NCBI GenBank assembly: GCA_023213395.1
Contig: CM041465.1
Location: 9,362,001 to 9,426,000, forward strand
DNA length: 64,000 nt
Source: Cycas panzhihuaensis
Lineage: Eukaryota; Cycadophyta
Direction: 5' to 3'
This document shows, in pieces, positions 19,190-31,586 of this stretch. The position numbers and the translations under genes are program-made. Below the pieces are notes generated by a model. It ran no database searches and was not told the origin of the DNA. It saw nothing but the letters and a program-made list of their open reading frames with translations. The stretch's first letter is position 1; each line of letters opens with the position of its first letter.

Positions 19190-20848
19190 CCACCATTATG
19201 GATTCTTGATTTAGGTGCTTCCCATCATATGACGGAACACCAAAAATACCTTGCTTTATATTAGTCTAATTCAAACTTTGAAGAAGAAATCTCTTTTGGG
19301 AGTGGATCTTAACTCAAAGTCAAAGGAACAAGTGATGTTACTTTGAAAGTTAGTTCAATTAAGCATGTATTCTATGTTCCTAGCTTATTACCTAATCTTC
19401 TCTCAATATATTAAATTTTCCAGAAAGATCTCATTGTAGAATTCTGGAAAGATAAATTTATTATCAAACAACCATCAAATAAATTTAAATCAATTGCCTC
19501 AGGACCTGTAGATCACAAAATAGGTCTTTATAGCTTAACAACTCTCCAACATTCTAAAACAAAAACTTTTAGTGCCTTTCTAGCCCAATGTAACCTAGTT
19601 AATAAGCTTTGGCATGCTCGATTCGGTCATACGAGTTATAGAAAACCCCAGTACCTAAGTAAGCATGATATGGTTCATGGCTTACCTATATTAAAAATAG
19701 TTTATGGTATTTATGAAGCTTGTGTCATAGGAAAACAACACATGGATCCTTTCCCAAATCATACTACCTTTTGAGTAAAGGCTCAACTAGAACTTATTCA
19801 TTCTGATATCTATGGTCTATTTCAAGCACCTTCCTACTTTAGAACTAGATATTTTATCACATTTATTGATGATTTCTATAGAAAATACTGGGTATATATA
19901 CTAAAAACAAGAAGTCAAGTATTTGACATCTTTATTAAATTCAAAACCTTAGTCGAAAACTAAACAAACTCTAAAATCAAAATCTTTAGAACAGATAATA
20001 CTAAGGAATGCTTAAGCAACAATTTTACTAATTATTACAAAAACCATAGAATACAATTTTAATATTCTGTAGCATATACTCCTCAACAGAATGGTATTAT
20101 TAAATGCAAAAATTATACACTTTTTGAGATGACTAGATACATGTTACATGTAAAAGGTTTCGACTTAAAGTTCTGGGTAGAAGTTATTGCTTGCTCCAAC
20201 TATTTATTAAATTGCTTACCATGTAAATCTCTACAGAATATTACACTAAAACAAAAATGGTCTAGGCATAAACCTTCTGTTAAGCATTTAAGAATATTTG
20301 GCAACATTACTTGGGGGCATGTTTTTAAAGAAAAATGATAGAAACTTGATCCTAAAACTTTCAAATACATCTTTATTGGTTACAGTGAAGAAAGTAAAGC
20401 TTACAAACTTCTAAATCCAACCACGCATAAGATTTGAATCTTGCGTGATTTTATATTCGATGAATAAGGTTCTTCATTAAAAACATCTTATCTCAAACTA
20501 CTAATTGAAAATCTGCTAACTAATACTCACTTAATTGATCCCAATAGTCAGCCTAATTCACCAAAACAACAACCCAACAATAGCAAACAACCTATTTGGG
20601 CTTAGAAAACCCTTTCTGATGCTAGCTCTAATGTCAGTAATCCTTTGGATATCAAAAGAGCTCATTCCTAAAAGCTTCAAGCTAATTTTGCTCTAATGGC
20701 CAAAGTCATGGCTAGTGATGATCCTAAAACCTTTAAACAAGCAAGTAACAATCCCATATGGCAACAAGCTATGCAAGTTAAAATAGATACTCTTAAAAAG
20801 AAATCAACTTGGGATTTAGTTACTTTACCTCCTGGAAAGAATGTAGTA
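19190..20848 (+). pseudogene. Copia-2 pol, left part (PR-IN-start of RT)
   Basis: Protease with DLGASHHM at about 19208-19231: the expected catalytic DSG is DLG, a Ser-to-Leu change that a single C-to-T would give. Integrase core follows (HSDIYGLF near 19800, DNTKECL near 19996, TPQQNGII near 20080). RT begins about 20690 (DDPKTFKQASNN, WDLVTLPPGKNVV) and is cut at 20849 by an inserted element. Numerous stops. Confidence 0.88.
20844..20848. repeat. Left target-site duplication (TAGTA)
   Basis: Repeated at 23006-23010; joining the two restores the copia-2 RT order (GKNVV then DCKWVYR). Confidence 0.8.
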
Positions 20849-21247
20849 TGTTGGAGTGTAATGTCATCACTCACTCCCTCTTACCTACCAGGATTGTGCA
20901 CCTCAATTTAGACATGTGATGCTCAACATGTTAAGGTAAATTAAGGTAAGTTGAGTTAGTTTCATTTGAGTTAAGTTAGTATTATTTTATTATTAATTTG
21001 AATTAAGGGGTTGAGGAGTTTCCCTCCTCCCCCAAATTATAAATATTAAGGGGTGTATAACCCTGGTGTCTTTAGACACCGCCTACTTTTAAGGAGATTT
21101 GTAATGCTTATTCTACTACAATGGATTGAACAACAAGGCTTTCATGTGTTTATGCTATTGTAATGGTGATACACTGATGTATTGATGCAATACTGTTATA
21201 GAGCATAGTCTTGCTATTATTGTTTCTTGCAAATATTATTCCTAACA
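20849..21247 (+). repeat. LTR of the non-coding element
   Basis: TGTTGGAGTG to TTCCTAACA. The LTR call rests on the terminal TG/CA, the target duplication on its left and the primer site immediately to its right. No second copy in this window. Confidence 0.65.
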
Positions 21248-21436
21248 TGGTATCAGGGCACTTTGGCTCCATATTATTTCTATCATTTGGTATCAGAGCT
21301 TAGTTTGGTTCTATTATTGTTCCATCATTTGGTATCAGAGCTTAGTTTGGCTCATAGTTCTTGCAAATATATTTTCCTACATTTGGTATCAGAGCATAGT
21401 TCTTACAAATATATTTCCTTTATTTGGTATTAGAGC
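21248..21436 (+). repeat. Five tandem copies of a tRNA-iMet-type primer-binding site
   Basis: TGGTATCAGGGC (21248), TGGTATCAGAGC (21288, 21330, 21384) and TGGTATTAGAGC (21425), spaced 40-54 bases apart. Before copies 4 and 5 the preceding sequence (TTGCAAATATATTTTCCTAC and a near copy) resembles the last bases of the LTR, so the LTR end plus primer site was duplicated together. Confidence 0.85.
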
Positions 21437-23000
21437 AGGCGATTGCTGACCTGCTGAAGTTTTGAAGAAGAGCACCAAGATCTACTGGCACTCTACAACA
21501 GATTTTTTTTACAAGCAATATATATTAACTAGATTTGTTTCCTAAAATTTTTAGCAAGTTTTATATATCATTTCAGCAGATTTTGATTATTATTGAGCTA
21601 TATTTCTGGTTCAACAAATATTACTGAGATCTATTTTCAGATTTGTGCAGATCTACAAAGGATTTTCAGCAGCAAGTTATATACTTTCAAGTTTTATTCT
21701 CATATTCAAGTTATTTTCTCTTCAGAGTTACAAATTTATCATATATTTTGACAGTTTACAAGTTATTTGTCTACTTATTTGGTATTTTTTGCAGATTTGC
21801 AAAAGAGCATTAGCTGCATACAAAAGTTATCAAGTTTTTTCAAAGATCTGCAACTTATTACTTCAAATCTGCTAATTTTATTATAAATCTGCTTATTGTA
21901 TCAAGTTTCTTCAGCATTTTATGCTACATTTAGTTTAGATCTACATTTTTCATCATATTTTCTGACTATATTTTCAAGACTGTTTATTAGATCTACAGTA
22001 TTTGAAGCATATTCAGCTTTTTGAAGAAGATATACACAAGATCCAGACAGCCACAGCTGCATATTCCAGGTTATTCTATTCCATTTTAAATTTACATATA
22101 TTTTATATATCTGTTCAATATATTTCTACATTTGGAATTCCTTTGAAAATTTTCAAATACAAATATATAAGAGTTTTATGATATATTCTCTTCGAAATCT
22201 TTAAAAAATTTATGAATATTGTGACTCTGTTATATGAGTATATTGCTCCATTAAGCTGTTTTACTGTTATTATTTGAAAAGATTTCTGTAAAATCTCTGT
22301 ATCCCTTTTCATATACCTGCAACATATTTGAAAGTTTGTTTCAAATACAAATTTATATATATTTTTATATATTTTTTCTGTCAATATATTAAAAGGGGAA
22401 AGAAGGATCTGATTTATTTGAAGTATTAACGCTGAAAAGGTCTATACTCGTATAGATCCGAGTTGTGTCTTGATTCCATTGGCTCGTAATCGTGCTCTTC
22501 AACTTTCCTTCACTTTCATTTTGGACATTACTGTTAAACTTTCTGCAAACTTTGGCTTTGTTAAGAAAGGATCTGTGTCTCTGATCTGACCATTCTTTCA
22601 TATTATACAGAAATCTAAAATATTGTATATAGTGAAAGATCTACATTAAGATTTTTTTTGTGTTACCACATTGAAATATTTAGAAAACGAAAATACATCT
22701 TATAAATGAAACTCCTTCTTAATACTAGGAATTGAAAATCCACCCTTAAAAATTATATCTATTGAACCAGGGATTGCATGCATTCCTCTCAGAGAAGTTA
22801 TAATTAAATTTTTTGCAAATATATTCTGTCTTTTATTTGAGTTCTCTCTTTTATTTGAGCTATCTTCTCATATTCACTTGTCTTTTAAGAAAAACCTTTG
22901 TAGATCCTCCTGAAACTTCCGTCAATACTTCTGATCAAACCTATCCAAAGCATACAACTCATGATATAATTCAGTTGTGTGAGGCAAACTACCCTTTTTC
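21437..23000 (+). other. Internal region of the non-coding element
   Basis: AT-rich, with recurring words such as CAGATTT, AGATCTAC and ACAAATTTATATA. I see no gag, protease or RT motif on either strand. The stretch 22880-22990 has a short open frame running into copia-2 RT, which looks accidental. Confidence 0.6.
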
Positions 23001-23005
23001 CTACA

Positions 23006-24365
23006 TAGTAGATTGTAAATGGGTTTATCGAACAAAGTTTAACTCTAAAGGAGTAGTTAAAAAATATAAAGCTTATTTAGTAATAAAAGGTTTCTTATAA
23101 ATTGATGGTATTGATTATACCAAAACCTTTGCTCCAGTAGCTAAATTAAATACTATTAAAACCATCATAGCTCTTGCAACAAAATTTGGTTGAGAAAATC
23201 ATCAGATGGATGTTAAGAGTGCCTTCTTAAATGATGATCTTAAAGAAGAAATCTATATCAATCAACCTCTTAGATTTGTTTGCAATACTATCTTGTTTGT
23301 AAATTAAGAAAATCTATCTATGGATTAAAACAAGCTCCTCAAGCTTGGTACATAAAGATAGTTGATTATATTATACAAAATGGATATACTAAATGTATTA
23401 GTGATCACAATCTTTTACTTTAGACACGAAAATGATAATATTACCATCTTAATTCTCTATGTAGATGATATAATCATTACTATATCCTTACTCTCCAGTA
23501 TTCATCAATTAAAATCAATCTTAACGAATAAATTTGAAATGTCTAACTTAGGTTTTTTACAGTATTTTCTAGTATTACAAATTTATCAAACTGATTATGA
23601 AATAATGATATATCAATCTAAATATATTCTAGACATAATCAAATAATTTAATATAGAAAATGCTAAATTAACTCCAAATCTTTTATAATAAGATACAAAG
23701 CTATCAATTAATTGTCCCACATCGCTTCGTGATCCTACAATGTATCGATAGCTCGTAGGCAACCTTATTTACCTAACTCACACCACCCAGATATTTCCTA
23801 TGCTATTGCTTTATGCTCTAGATACATACAGACTTCTCATGAGTCTCACTGGAAAGTAGCTAAATGAATTTTAAGATACTTACAAGGTACAACATTCTAT
23901 GGCCTAACCTATAACTCTTGCAAGAATAACCTAAAATTAACAGGTTATACATATTCAGATTAGGTAGAAGACTTTGATGATTATAAATCTATAATCGGTT
24001 ATGTTTTCTTTTTAAACTCTTCACCAATTACTTGGTCTAGCAAAAATATACAAGCCCTAGTCTTATCCACAACTGAAGCTGAATATCAAGCTTTTATTAA
24101 AACCAACAAAGAATCACTCTAGATTAAATCTCTTTTAAGTGAGCTTGGTTTATTTGCTAACTCATCCATCGAACTTCATGTTGATAATCAATGAGCCATA
24201 TCTATTGCTACTAATGCTATTGTACATTCAAGGATAAAATATATAGAATTACATTGATATTTTATACATAATCTTATAAATAATAATACTATTCACTTGT
24301 CTTATTATCCTAAAGATGTGCAGATTATAGATATTCTTATAAAGTCATTGACTAAAGTTAAGTTT
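23006..24365 (+). pseudogene. Copia-2 pol, right part (RT-RNase H)
   Basis: RT resumes at DCKWVYRTKFN and continues with MDVKSAFLNDDL, YGLKQAPQAW, the catalytic YVDD at 23458-23469 and LGFLQYF. RNase H follows at about 23930-24260 (STTEAEYQAF, LHVDNQ). The first RNase H Asp region (SD.VEDFDD) is damaged. Frameshifts occur near 23290 and 23420 and there are many stops. Ends about 24365. Confidence 0.9.
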
Positions 24366-24472
24366 TTAAAGCTTAGAGATTTGCTAAAGATTAAAGAAGT
24401 CTTTATCAAAGGGGGATCAACATGCTAAAATCTTCTTCATTTTCTATATCATATATTGTACAAAAGATAATA

Positions 24473-24483
24473 TTAAAGAGGGA
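24473..24483 (+). other. Copia-2 polypurine tract
   Basis: TTAAAGAGGGA directly before the 3' LTR TGTTAATG. Confidence 0.8.
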
Positions 24484-24881
24484 TGTTAATGTTATGACCT
24501 AATATTATTCTTTTCTTATATATTTAATTAGTTTATTATGTTATTACAAAAGTTTGGTGATTTGGCTAATTGTCTAAATCAATGAACTTCTCTTCCATTT
24601 ATTCTAGAATCTTTCATACATACGGTAGCTAGAAGATTAGGGAGACATGATCTCGTTGGTATATAGGTAGAAGGTTCTAGTCAGTAAGAGAGGGAAGATG
24701 AGATACTCAACCTGCTCCCATGTATATTCATTATTATTATTATAATATTATAATTATTTTCAAGGTGGTTTTTTATCCTCTAAAGGGATTTTCCACCTGC
24801 TAAATCTGGTGCACCTATGTGTCTTGTTGAATGGATTACTTTCTTATATATCAAGTTATTATTTGTACCCTCTCTCCATCA
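24484..24881 (+). repeat. Copia-2 3' LTR (398 bp)
   Basis: TGTTAATG to CTCTCCATCA. It matches the copia-3 LTRs along its length, including the hairpin motif at 24763-24798 and the ACCCTCTCTCCATCA end. Confidence 0.88.
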
Positions 24882-25409
24882 ATTACATTTAAAAGAAAAT
24901 CTAAAAGTGACTTGAAAAAATGCATTAAAAATTTGGCAACTTTTCTATTACACCTAGAAAATTTTGATAGTAAATGATTATTAAGAGTTTTCCAAAACTC
25001 TATGGAAGAGAATATGGTCATACTATTGAAAATACTCTTCTTATCATTCATCTTTCTATAAAGAGTTGGCTTGGTTCTTTTAACCTTTTTTGGGACTAAT
25101 CTCTGTATAGATTATGAATAGGAGTAGAAAAATGAAATGAGAGATTTAATTTGATGGTAATCAATATGTGGATTAAAATTAATTCATCCCACAAATTAAC
25201 TCCCTTTCTATGCTCTAATGATAAGGAATAAGATGGAGATAAAAACTAGTTTGATTCCCAAATCATGTCTCTTAATGAAAAGACAAATTTTAAAGGAAAT
25301 GATAATGAAATCTTTTTCCTTTTTTTTACTATTTTTCTTAATTCTCAAGTGAAAGTAACTTCTCCAATAAATTAAATTAGTACTTAATTAAAAAAGAAAC
25401 ACTTCAAAC
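24882..25409. other. AT-rich intergenic stretch
   Basis: About 530 bases between copia-2 and the minus-strand element. No gene or repeat recognised; a 66-codon minus-strand frame has no recognisable family. Confidence 0.5.
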
Positions 25410-25821
25410 TATTAAAATATGAAAGATGTAATAATAATAAACTCGTGAGTATGTACACATAGTGAATTAATCAATATAACTATCAAACATCAAACATGTA
25501 AAATAAGCACCACAAGATGGATACCAAAATTTATACGAGAAAAACCCATTGTGGGAAAAACCATGGGAGAAGGTGGAATTAGGACTTTGCTTATTATCAT
25601 AAGGTTTACATCTTTCTCCTCTCTCCTTGCTCAAGTTCTCAATTGGTGAGTGTACATATAAATAGTGAGATCACCTCATGAGTAGCCTATCAAATGTAAA
25701 GAGCTATTACATCATCCAATAAAGAGATAGCATGGGTATGCGTGCATCTTACATATTTCAAAGTAGGTGAATAACAGGAAGTGTATGTATATAATAAACC
25801 TACATTAAAACATATATTTCA
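25410..25821 (-). repeat. Left LTR of the minus-strand element (its 3' LTR)
   Basis: 412-bp partner of 32968-33379. Contains ACAAGATGGATACCAA and ATCATCCAATAAAGAGATA blocks shared with the partner. Confidence 0.85.
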
Positions 25822-27901
25822 AGATCCCCCTATAATGTTTAATGTCCTTGAATCTTAATCTCAAGTCTTCTAATCTTTAACCTATATCCTAGAACTTGTA
25901 AGCAATAAGTGTATCCTATATATAGTATCACCTATAACCTGTAAATAATATGTAACTACATCCTGTATCCTATATACATTATCATCTATAACCTGTAAAA
26001 GACCTATAACTATATGGTTGTCTCCAACAAGTATTAACCTATATAAAACTAATATATATAGAGAATTTAATACATATCTCCATATCTTCACTTATATAAC
26101 TTCTTTTAATCAATATTAAATTAGATGATAAACATTCAGTTAACCATCAAATCAAGTTAAGAAGAAAGTAAAGTCATATCTGAGTCTATATAAAACAATA
26201 TCCATCCACTGAAATATATGGATGACCAATTATTGTAATCGGTAGTTCTCTAGGAAATTACTTCAAATACATGGTTCATCATCCTTCTAAATTGCTTATA
26301 AGACTAACATAATTGAGTGTGTTGTATTAAAGTAACATCATCTATATTAATTTGACAACCAGATCTCATCTTAAATAATCTTCTCTTAGATCAGGTTGAA
26401 CTACTTAGTCATGGCAATTTGACTATAAGAAGGTAAATTATACTCATCATCTAGCTGGATAATATCAATAGCTAGGTGGATCATAAAAAACTACTTCAAT
26501 AACTAGGTGATCTATATGTTTGGTTAGGGGTTTCATTATCCACTAAACTAAATGTGATGTTTCCAAGGGGTAATGAAAAACCAACATATCAAGGATGTCT
26601 TATATCATATATTCATCAAATGTTTCTTACTTAATGAATTTTATCAACTGAAATAGGCCTCAAAATATCATAAATGTACCTTAAAATACTTGATTTTAAA
26701 CTAAACTTTAATTTTTCATCTGTCATTTCTAAAAGATAAATCAATCATCATGTTTCGAGTTATAAAAAACATTAGAATTGGCTAAAAGTTTCCTAAAAAT
26801 AGATATGGAATTCATCCAAAATAAGGGTTAAATTCATTGCATCAAATTTATCCTAAATTTTCCATGTCATCTACTATTTAAAGTAAATCAAGTGACCACT
26901 TATTTTGACTGTCTTGAAGTCTACTTTCTAATGCAATAGATGATACCTGATTCTGTTACACAAGTGATGAGATATGAAAGAAGACATACTAGTGACCCAT
27001 AAAAAAGTGCATGACCCTGAAGAAAATAGTAATGAAATTGAAATCTTATCAAATATCAAATATAAAATTTGAAAAATAAAAAATAATCCAATTATGTTAA
27101 CTCTATTTTGATGTCTGCTCCTTTGATAGTTTAGCCCTTGGCCATATGGTCTCTCCATATAATTACCTATTGACATGTAAGGGGCTGTTTGGATTTGAAA
27201 AATTATTTAATTTAGTTAAGTTACACTATAGCATTATAATTTTTTTTTTTAATGTTTAAAAAGACCTATGCACATAAATTCATTTCTGCTTATAATATTT
27301 GGATCAATTTGCAACTAAATTCTAATTGATCCTTTGTCAACTGTGAGCATCTTTTCATATGCAGATTACCTCTAATCTATGAGCCTTCATAAAAATTACC
27401 ATGAGCTCTAGCACGTATCATTTCTTTGATCGATCAAACTTTGAAGTAGGTGTTTGATGATTTTATCTCCCTAAACCTGATCATACATTTAGTTGGCGAT
27501 GGAGTAATTGATAAGTAATTGTAAACTTTACATGGCTACCATGGACACGTGGCTAAGAGATCTACAAACGTCTATATGGACCATTTAACTATGATTAGTA
27601 TTCTATGGTTTGCATGAGATATTCACTGTCAAATGCATCCTTTATCCTCAGTGATAAGTGATTGTATTTCAAAAATTCAGTTTTAATTATTGCCATTGTA
27701 TGGGCATTCCATCATTTAGTAAATATCTTTTATGTTTTCAATCTCAATTTGGCATGTGAACTTCAGGCATGTAGTACCATCTTATGGCTTCTAAATGGGT
27801 GTGACATGGTAGGTTTGTCGTTGTATGGTCATTCTGGCAAGGGTTGTAAGGACCGATCTTTCTTTATTCATCTAACTTCTCTATTTAGCCGTATCTAACT
27901 G
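25822..27901. other. Internal DNA of the minus-strand element, left part
   Basis: Begins with the polypurine tract (minus strand) at 25822-25835. Around 25905-26010 two imperfect tandem copies of a roughly 70-base unit (TATCACCTATAACCTGTAAA and relatives) are visible. Elsewhere AT-rich without a recognisable domain. Confidence 0.5.
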
Positions 27902-27906
27902 GATGA
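27902..27906. repeat. Left target-site duplication of nested gypsy (GATGA)
   Basis: Paired with GACGA at 31831-31835, one mismatch that a single transition explains. Confidence 0.7.
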
Positions 27907-28150
27907 TGTTACGAACCTACTCTGTAACTTGAAGAGGAAGCCCAAAAGATTTCGAATACACAAGAGCACTTGAAGATTGGATAGTCACAAGACTAGTTGA
28001 TTGATTATAAAAATATATATGATGGTTTACAATACATTGGAATTTGTATTTATATGTATAATAGGCCCTTTTGCTTAAAAATTACATCCTTTCAATAATA
28101 CCCATTCGGCAATAATATAGTTAATTAACCTTTTAAGGAGGCTCATAATA
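27907..28150 (-). repeat. Nested gypsy left LTR (its 3' LTR)
   Basis: 244 bases, TGTTACGAACC to GGCTCATAATA on the plus strand; partner at 31587-31830 with scattered differences. Confidence 0.9.
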
Positions 28151-28479
28151 ATTCCTCCCCCTTAAGATGTTTTTCCCACGAAACATAGTCCAACGATTAC
28201 AATCCCTTAAACGTACATTATCCTTCATTGTAGTAGAATCCATTAGGCCATTAGACAGATGTTGCAGGTATTTATTGGAAAATTCTTCTGGTTGAAAACC
28301 TCGACTGTGTTTTTGGAATGCTTGTGGTTGCTTATTGACTTCTTCACTTTGATCCTTGCATGGTATGACTTTAGTTTTGTTCCATCTTTTTCTTGATAAC
28401 GTGATGATTCTTCCTTCTTTCTTAAATCATATAACTTGTTCATCAATATTCATTTCAAAGGTTCCCAGTGTATTGAGCC

Positions 28480-28760
28480 TTTGATTGCCCAATACAATAT
28501 CTACACCTCTGACATCAAGGATGTAGAAATATTCTATAATGTTGACATCCTTTAATGTGAGGTTAAGGTTCTTCATTATACCTTGCCTAGATATTACTTG
28601 TCTTCCTCCAATAGTGACATGGAAATGGGGAGTCCTTAATGGGAATAACCTCAGTTATTGTGCATAGTTTCAATCAATAAAATTATGTGTGCTACCTGAA
28701 TCTATCAAGATTGTTACAACTTGATTTTTAATAATTCCCTACAATTTTAAGGTATTTGAT
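28480..28760 (-). pseudogene. Nested gypsy aspartic protease
   Basis: On the minus strand, ILIDSGSTHNFID lies at about 28730-28690, the retropepsin active site of chromovirus type. Further on (towards 28480) DVRGVDIVLGNQRLNTLGTF supplies the second half, with the ILDV-GVDIVLG pattern; the usual Trp after LG is Asn-Gln here. A stop follows the active site. The frame ends near 28460, about 300 bases from the LTR, where RT would be expected. Confidence 0.82.
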
Positions 28761-28879
28761 TGATTGAACTGCTCATAAATGATAGTGATATTAGTAGATG
28801 GTTGACCTCGATATTATTGTGGCTCTCTTGATATTTTGCATGATAATAATTTCCTTGATTATTTTCTGATCCTTGTTCT

Positions 28880-30013
28880 TCTTCGTCAATATTATCATCT
28901 AGCAGTAATCTGATTGTATATAATTGGTTCTTTTGACATCTATGCCTAAGTTCCAACTTCTCCTCACATCTGAAGCATAGATTCCTTCTTCTTAACTCTT
29001 CTTGTTCTGTTTTTGTTTTCTAAATTATTAGTTTAGAAGGTCAATTTAAATTGATTGATAGTTGTTTATGCTGAACACTTGGTAAAGGATTATGTCAACT
29101 AGGTGGAGGAATATAAATGTTTATGCCAGTTTTATGTAAGGCATTATATTTATCTTCATGTATTTTGTCTAATTGTATTGCCTTATTAAGATCCTTTGGT
29201 TCTTGAATTTTAACATAAGTCTAGATCTATGTTATTAGACCATCTATATATAACTGGATAAGTCGATTAGTCAGAATATCTTCTACCACATAGCTTAGCC
29301 TTGTGAATGCTGCACTGTATTCTTCCACAGAACTAGTTTACTTTAATTTTCATAACTCATAATAATAATCACGATTAGATATGGTTTCAAATCGCTCAAT
29401 GAATAAATACATGAATTCTTTCCAGGTTAGTAGTTGATCTCGAAAAGAGGTTCGTTTGAGACACTGCCACCATTCACATATTGTTCCATCCACATGTAGG
29501 GTAGCTAACAGAATTTGCTCTGTTAGCTTAATCTCCACTAAGTGAAAGTAGTTTTCCATTTGCTGGATCCACACTCTCAGCTCATGTGATTTTTGCTCCA
29601 TATTAAAATGTTGTATAGTAATTTTTTCTACCTTTTTCTTCTTTTGTATTTGAATACTTTGTAAGTAGTTGAAGTATGCTTGAAAACTCACTACCTTTTA
29701 TTCTTCAGGGGTTAGGTTATGATACTCATTAAGGTATTTTCTAATACCTTCATTCTCAGCATTAATTGGAGTCGTCTGAAGACTAAAATATTTTTTAACC
29801 ATTTGATTTCTGAAATAAGATTGCTGACTCATTGCCTTATCCTCTAAATCTGGAACAATCATGTCTTCCTTCCTGCTTATTGCTATGATTGTCAGTTTAT
29901 CCAAAATCTGATGTAATGTATGATTTAAGAGAGCATTTGATGTCTGGATTGTTTCATGGACTGCTTGAGTAATCAGTTTGACAATATCTTTTTAAATGGT
30001 GTTGTTTGCCATC
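28880..30013 (-). pseudogene. Nested gypsy gag
   Basis: Reads right to left from about 30013 (MANNTI). The capsid core lies at 29691-29350 (ELRVWIQQMENYFHLVEIKL, EWWQCLKRTSF, LTWKEFMYLFIERF), matching the retrotransposon gag family with its W...L...W..F...F pattern. The zinc knuckle CFRCEEKLELRHRC is at about 28975-28934. Several stops (near 29995, 29695 and 29345) break the frame. Confidence 0.85.
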
Positions 30014-31572
30014 TCTTCAGTATTTATCATCTTAATAATAGTATAAGTACGATTCCACTACCTTCCTTCCATAACGATATGTTAATTCATCAGATTTATA
30101 TTAATAAGATAAAGAATTTTATCACACCACTTATCGCAGAGATATCGATTAACTATGTATATATGAAGCACAATATAAGAATCTCCAATATAAGCTTTAG
30201 TGCATATTCATATTATAATTCCCCCCACTGCCTAAACAAACTAAGCAATAATTCAATTTTTTGAAGGGTATATAGGTTAGATATAAGTGTATATAAACAC
30301 AAGTTATATATAACTTGCAATAACTCTATTATTTGATTATTAGAGTAATTTTTTTACACCCTCTTCACTACTAATAAAGAATACTATAAGTAAAGAGAAG
30401 TATCATTATAAATAAATATATATATTCGTTTTCAAATGTGAATATAATATGTATGTATTCTTTCACAATATGGATATAATATAGTTGTGATTGAGTTTTA
30501 ATTTGGGTAACGTATAATACAATATAATATTCAAAATTCTTAATAGAGTATATTATATATTAAGTGGGTGACTTTATTAATGCATAAGTAGCGGCCTATA
30601 TTTACCATATGTATCGATTAACAATTTTGATATTAATGTTTTTTAATACTTTTAACGTTGTGTATATATATATATATATATATCGGCATAATGGAAAATT
30701 TCTTTGGAATCAATGCTAATTAAATTAAAGTTATTTTACTAATGAAACCAGACATATAAAATGGAAAGTTGATGTTTTTATGTTAATTTAATAATATATA
30801 TTAAATTAACTATTATTAAATGGCGGTGTGATTCTTTAAAATGTTATTTCATTTAACTAATGGCAGTGTGACTATATATATGACAAAGAAGGATGAATCA
30901 ACGCTGAACAACGTATGGATGGAATAGTGACTTCGTTGAATAGATGACAACAGAGATGGAACAATGATTTCGCTAACTGGAGACAAGATTATTATAGATG
31001 AGATGCCAACAATCTTGGTGATGCCAACAATCTCAGAGAGGATGTAGTTAACACATACTGATGTAGATAGCAGTAGATAACAAAAATCAGAAACTAGTCG
31101 GTGATGGTGACACAGCAGTCTAGGATGCCCAAATTGCTTAGCCCAGGATGTAGTAAGTAGAGATGTCTTCTTGTGAATGCAAGCAGATGGTGATAGGACA
31201 TAAGCGATGATAGAAGAGACACGAAGAAGGATTATAAATATATTAAAAAATATTATTACTAGTGTTGGAGGATGAACCAAGAACGATTAGATTGAAGACA
31301 AATGCATATGCTGGGGAAATGGGGTGAATGCTAGTGAGAAAATGTAGGGAAGATAAAAGCAAAAGAAAGAGTCACAATGATTAAATAATATATATTTTAT
31401 TTTGTGCCAATCAACTATGCGACTCTTGCATCTATGGTGGCTATTGTTTTATTAGTTGTGCTTTATTTATAAGATTGCAAAAATGGTTGAGAGAATAGAC
31501 GAGAGAAAGTACTATCACATGATGGATCTCACAGATAATATTCTTCGATGTTTAGTAGAAAGATAAGTGCCT
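30014..31572. other. Leader of the nested gypsy element
   Basis: About 1.5 kb between gag and the primer site, AT-rich, with a TA repeat at about 30663-30683. A 143-codon minus-strand frame (31280-30849) is hydrophobic and repetitive in composition and I do not take it as a gene. Confidence 0.55.
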
Positions 31573-31584
31573 GCTCTGATACCA
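31573..31584 (-). other. Primer-binding site of the nested gypsy
   Basis: Minus strand TGGTATCAGAGC, the complement of the initiator Met tRNA 3' end, two bases from the LTR. Confidence 0.9.
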
Positions 31585-31586
31585 CT

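Larger units (their letters stand above)
20849..23005 (+). mobile_element. 2.16-kb non-coding element with LTR and five tandem primer sites
   Basis: Insertion in copia-2 RT with a 5-bp duplication TAGTA and TG...CA ends (TGTTGGAG to CCTACA). The left 399 bases look like an LTR, with a TATA-like TTATAAATA at about 21040 and an end at CCTAACA, 21247, followed directly by a tRNA-iMet-type primer site. The rest is AT-rich and has no gag or pol that I can see; the longest frames are under 100 codons and unlike any family I know. No copy of the left LTR is visible at the right end, which is odd for an insertion with clean borders. It could be a non-autonomous element with an eroded or replaced 3' LTR. 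Confidence 0.7.
17896..24881 (+). mobile_element. Copia-2, interrupted Ty1/copia element
   Basis: A close relative of copia-3. The part before 17896 (5' LTR, primer site, most of the leader) is not in the window; the simplest reading is that copia-1 inserted into the copia-2 leader and the rest lies to the left. Its own RT is interrupted at 20849-23005 by another element. It ends with a 3' LTR at 24484-24881. Confidence 0.85.

Noticed and set aside
21248-21436. Regularly spaced short repeats that could be mistaken for a CRISPR array
   Set aside because: The repeat is the tRNA-iMet primer complement right after an LTR in a plant retrotransposon setting.
27180-27250. GGGGCTGTTTGGATTTG, like the end of some plant MITEs
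   Set aside because: No matching inverted end or target duplication found nearby.
27662-27898. 78-codon plus-strand frame beside the nested gypsy
   Set aside because: No motif, within the decayed internal region of a minus-strand element.
30849-31280. 143-codon minus-strand frame in the nested gypsy leader
   Set aside because: Hydrophobic low-complexity composition, lies in the leader between primer site and gag, no similarity recognised.
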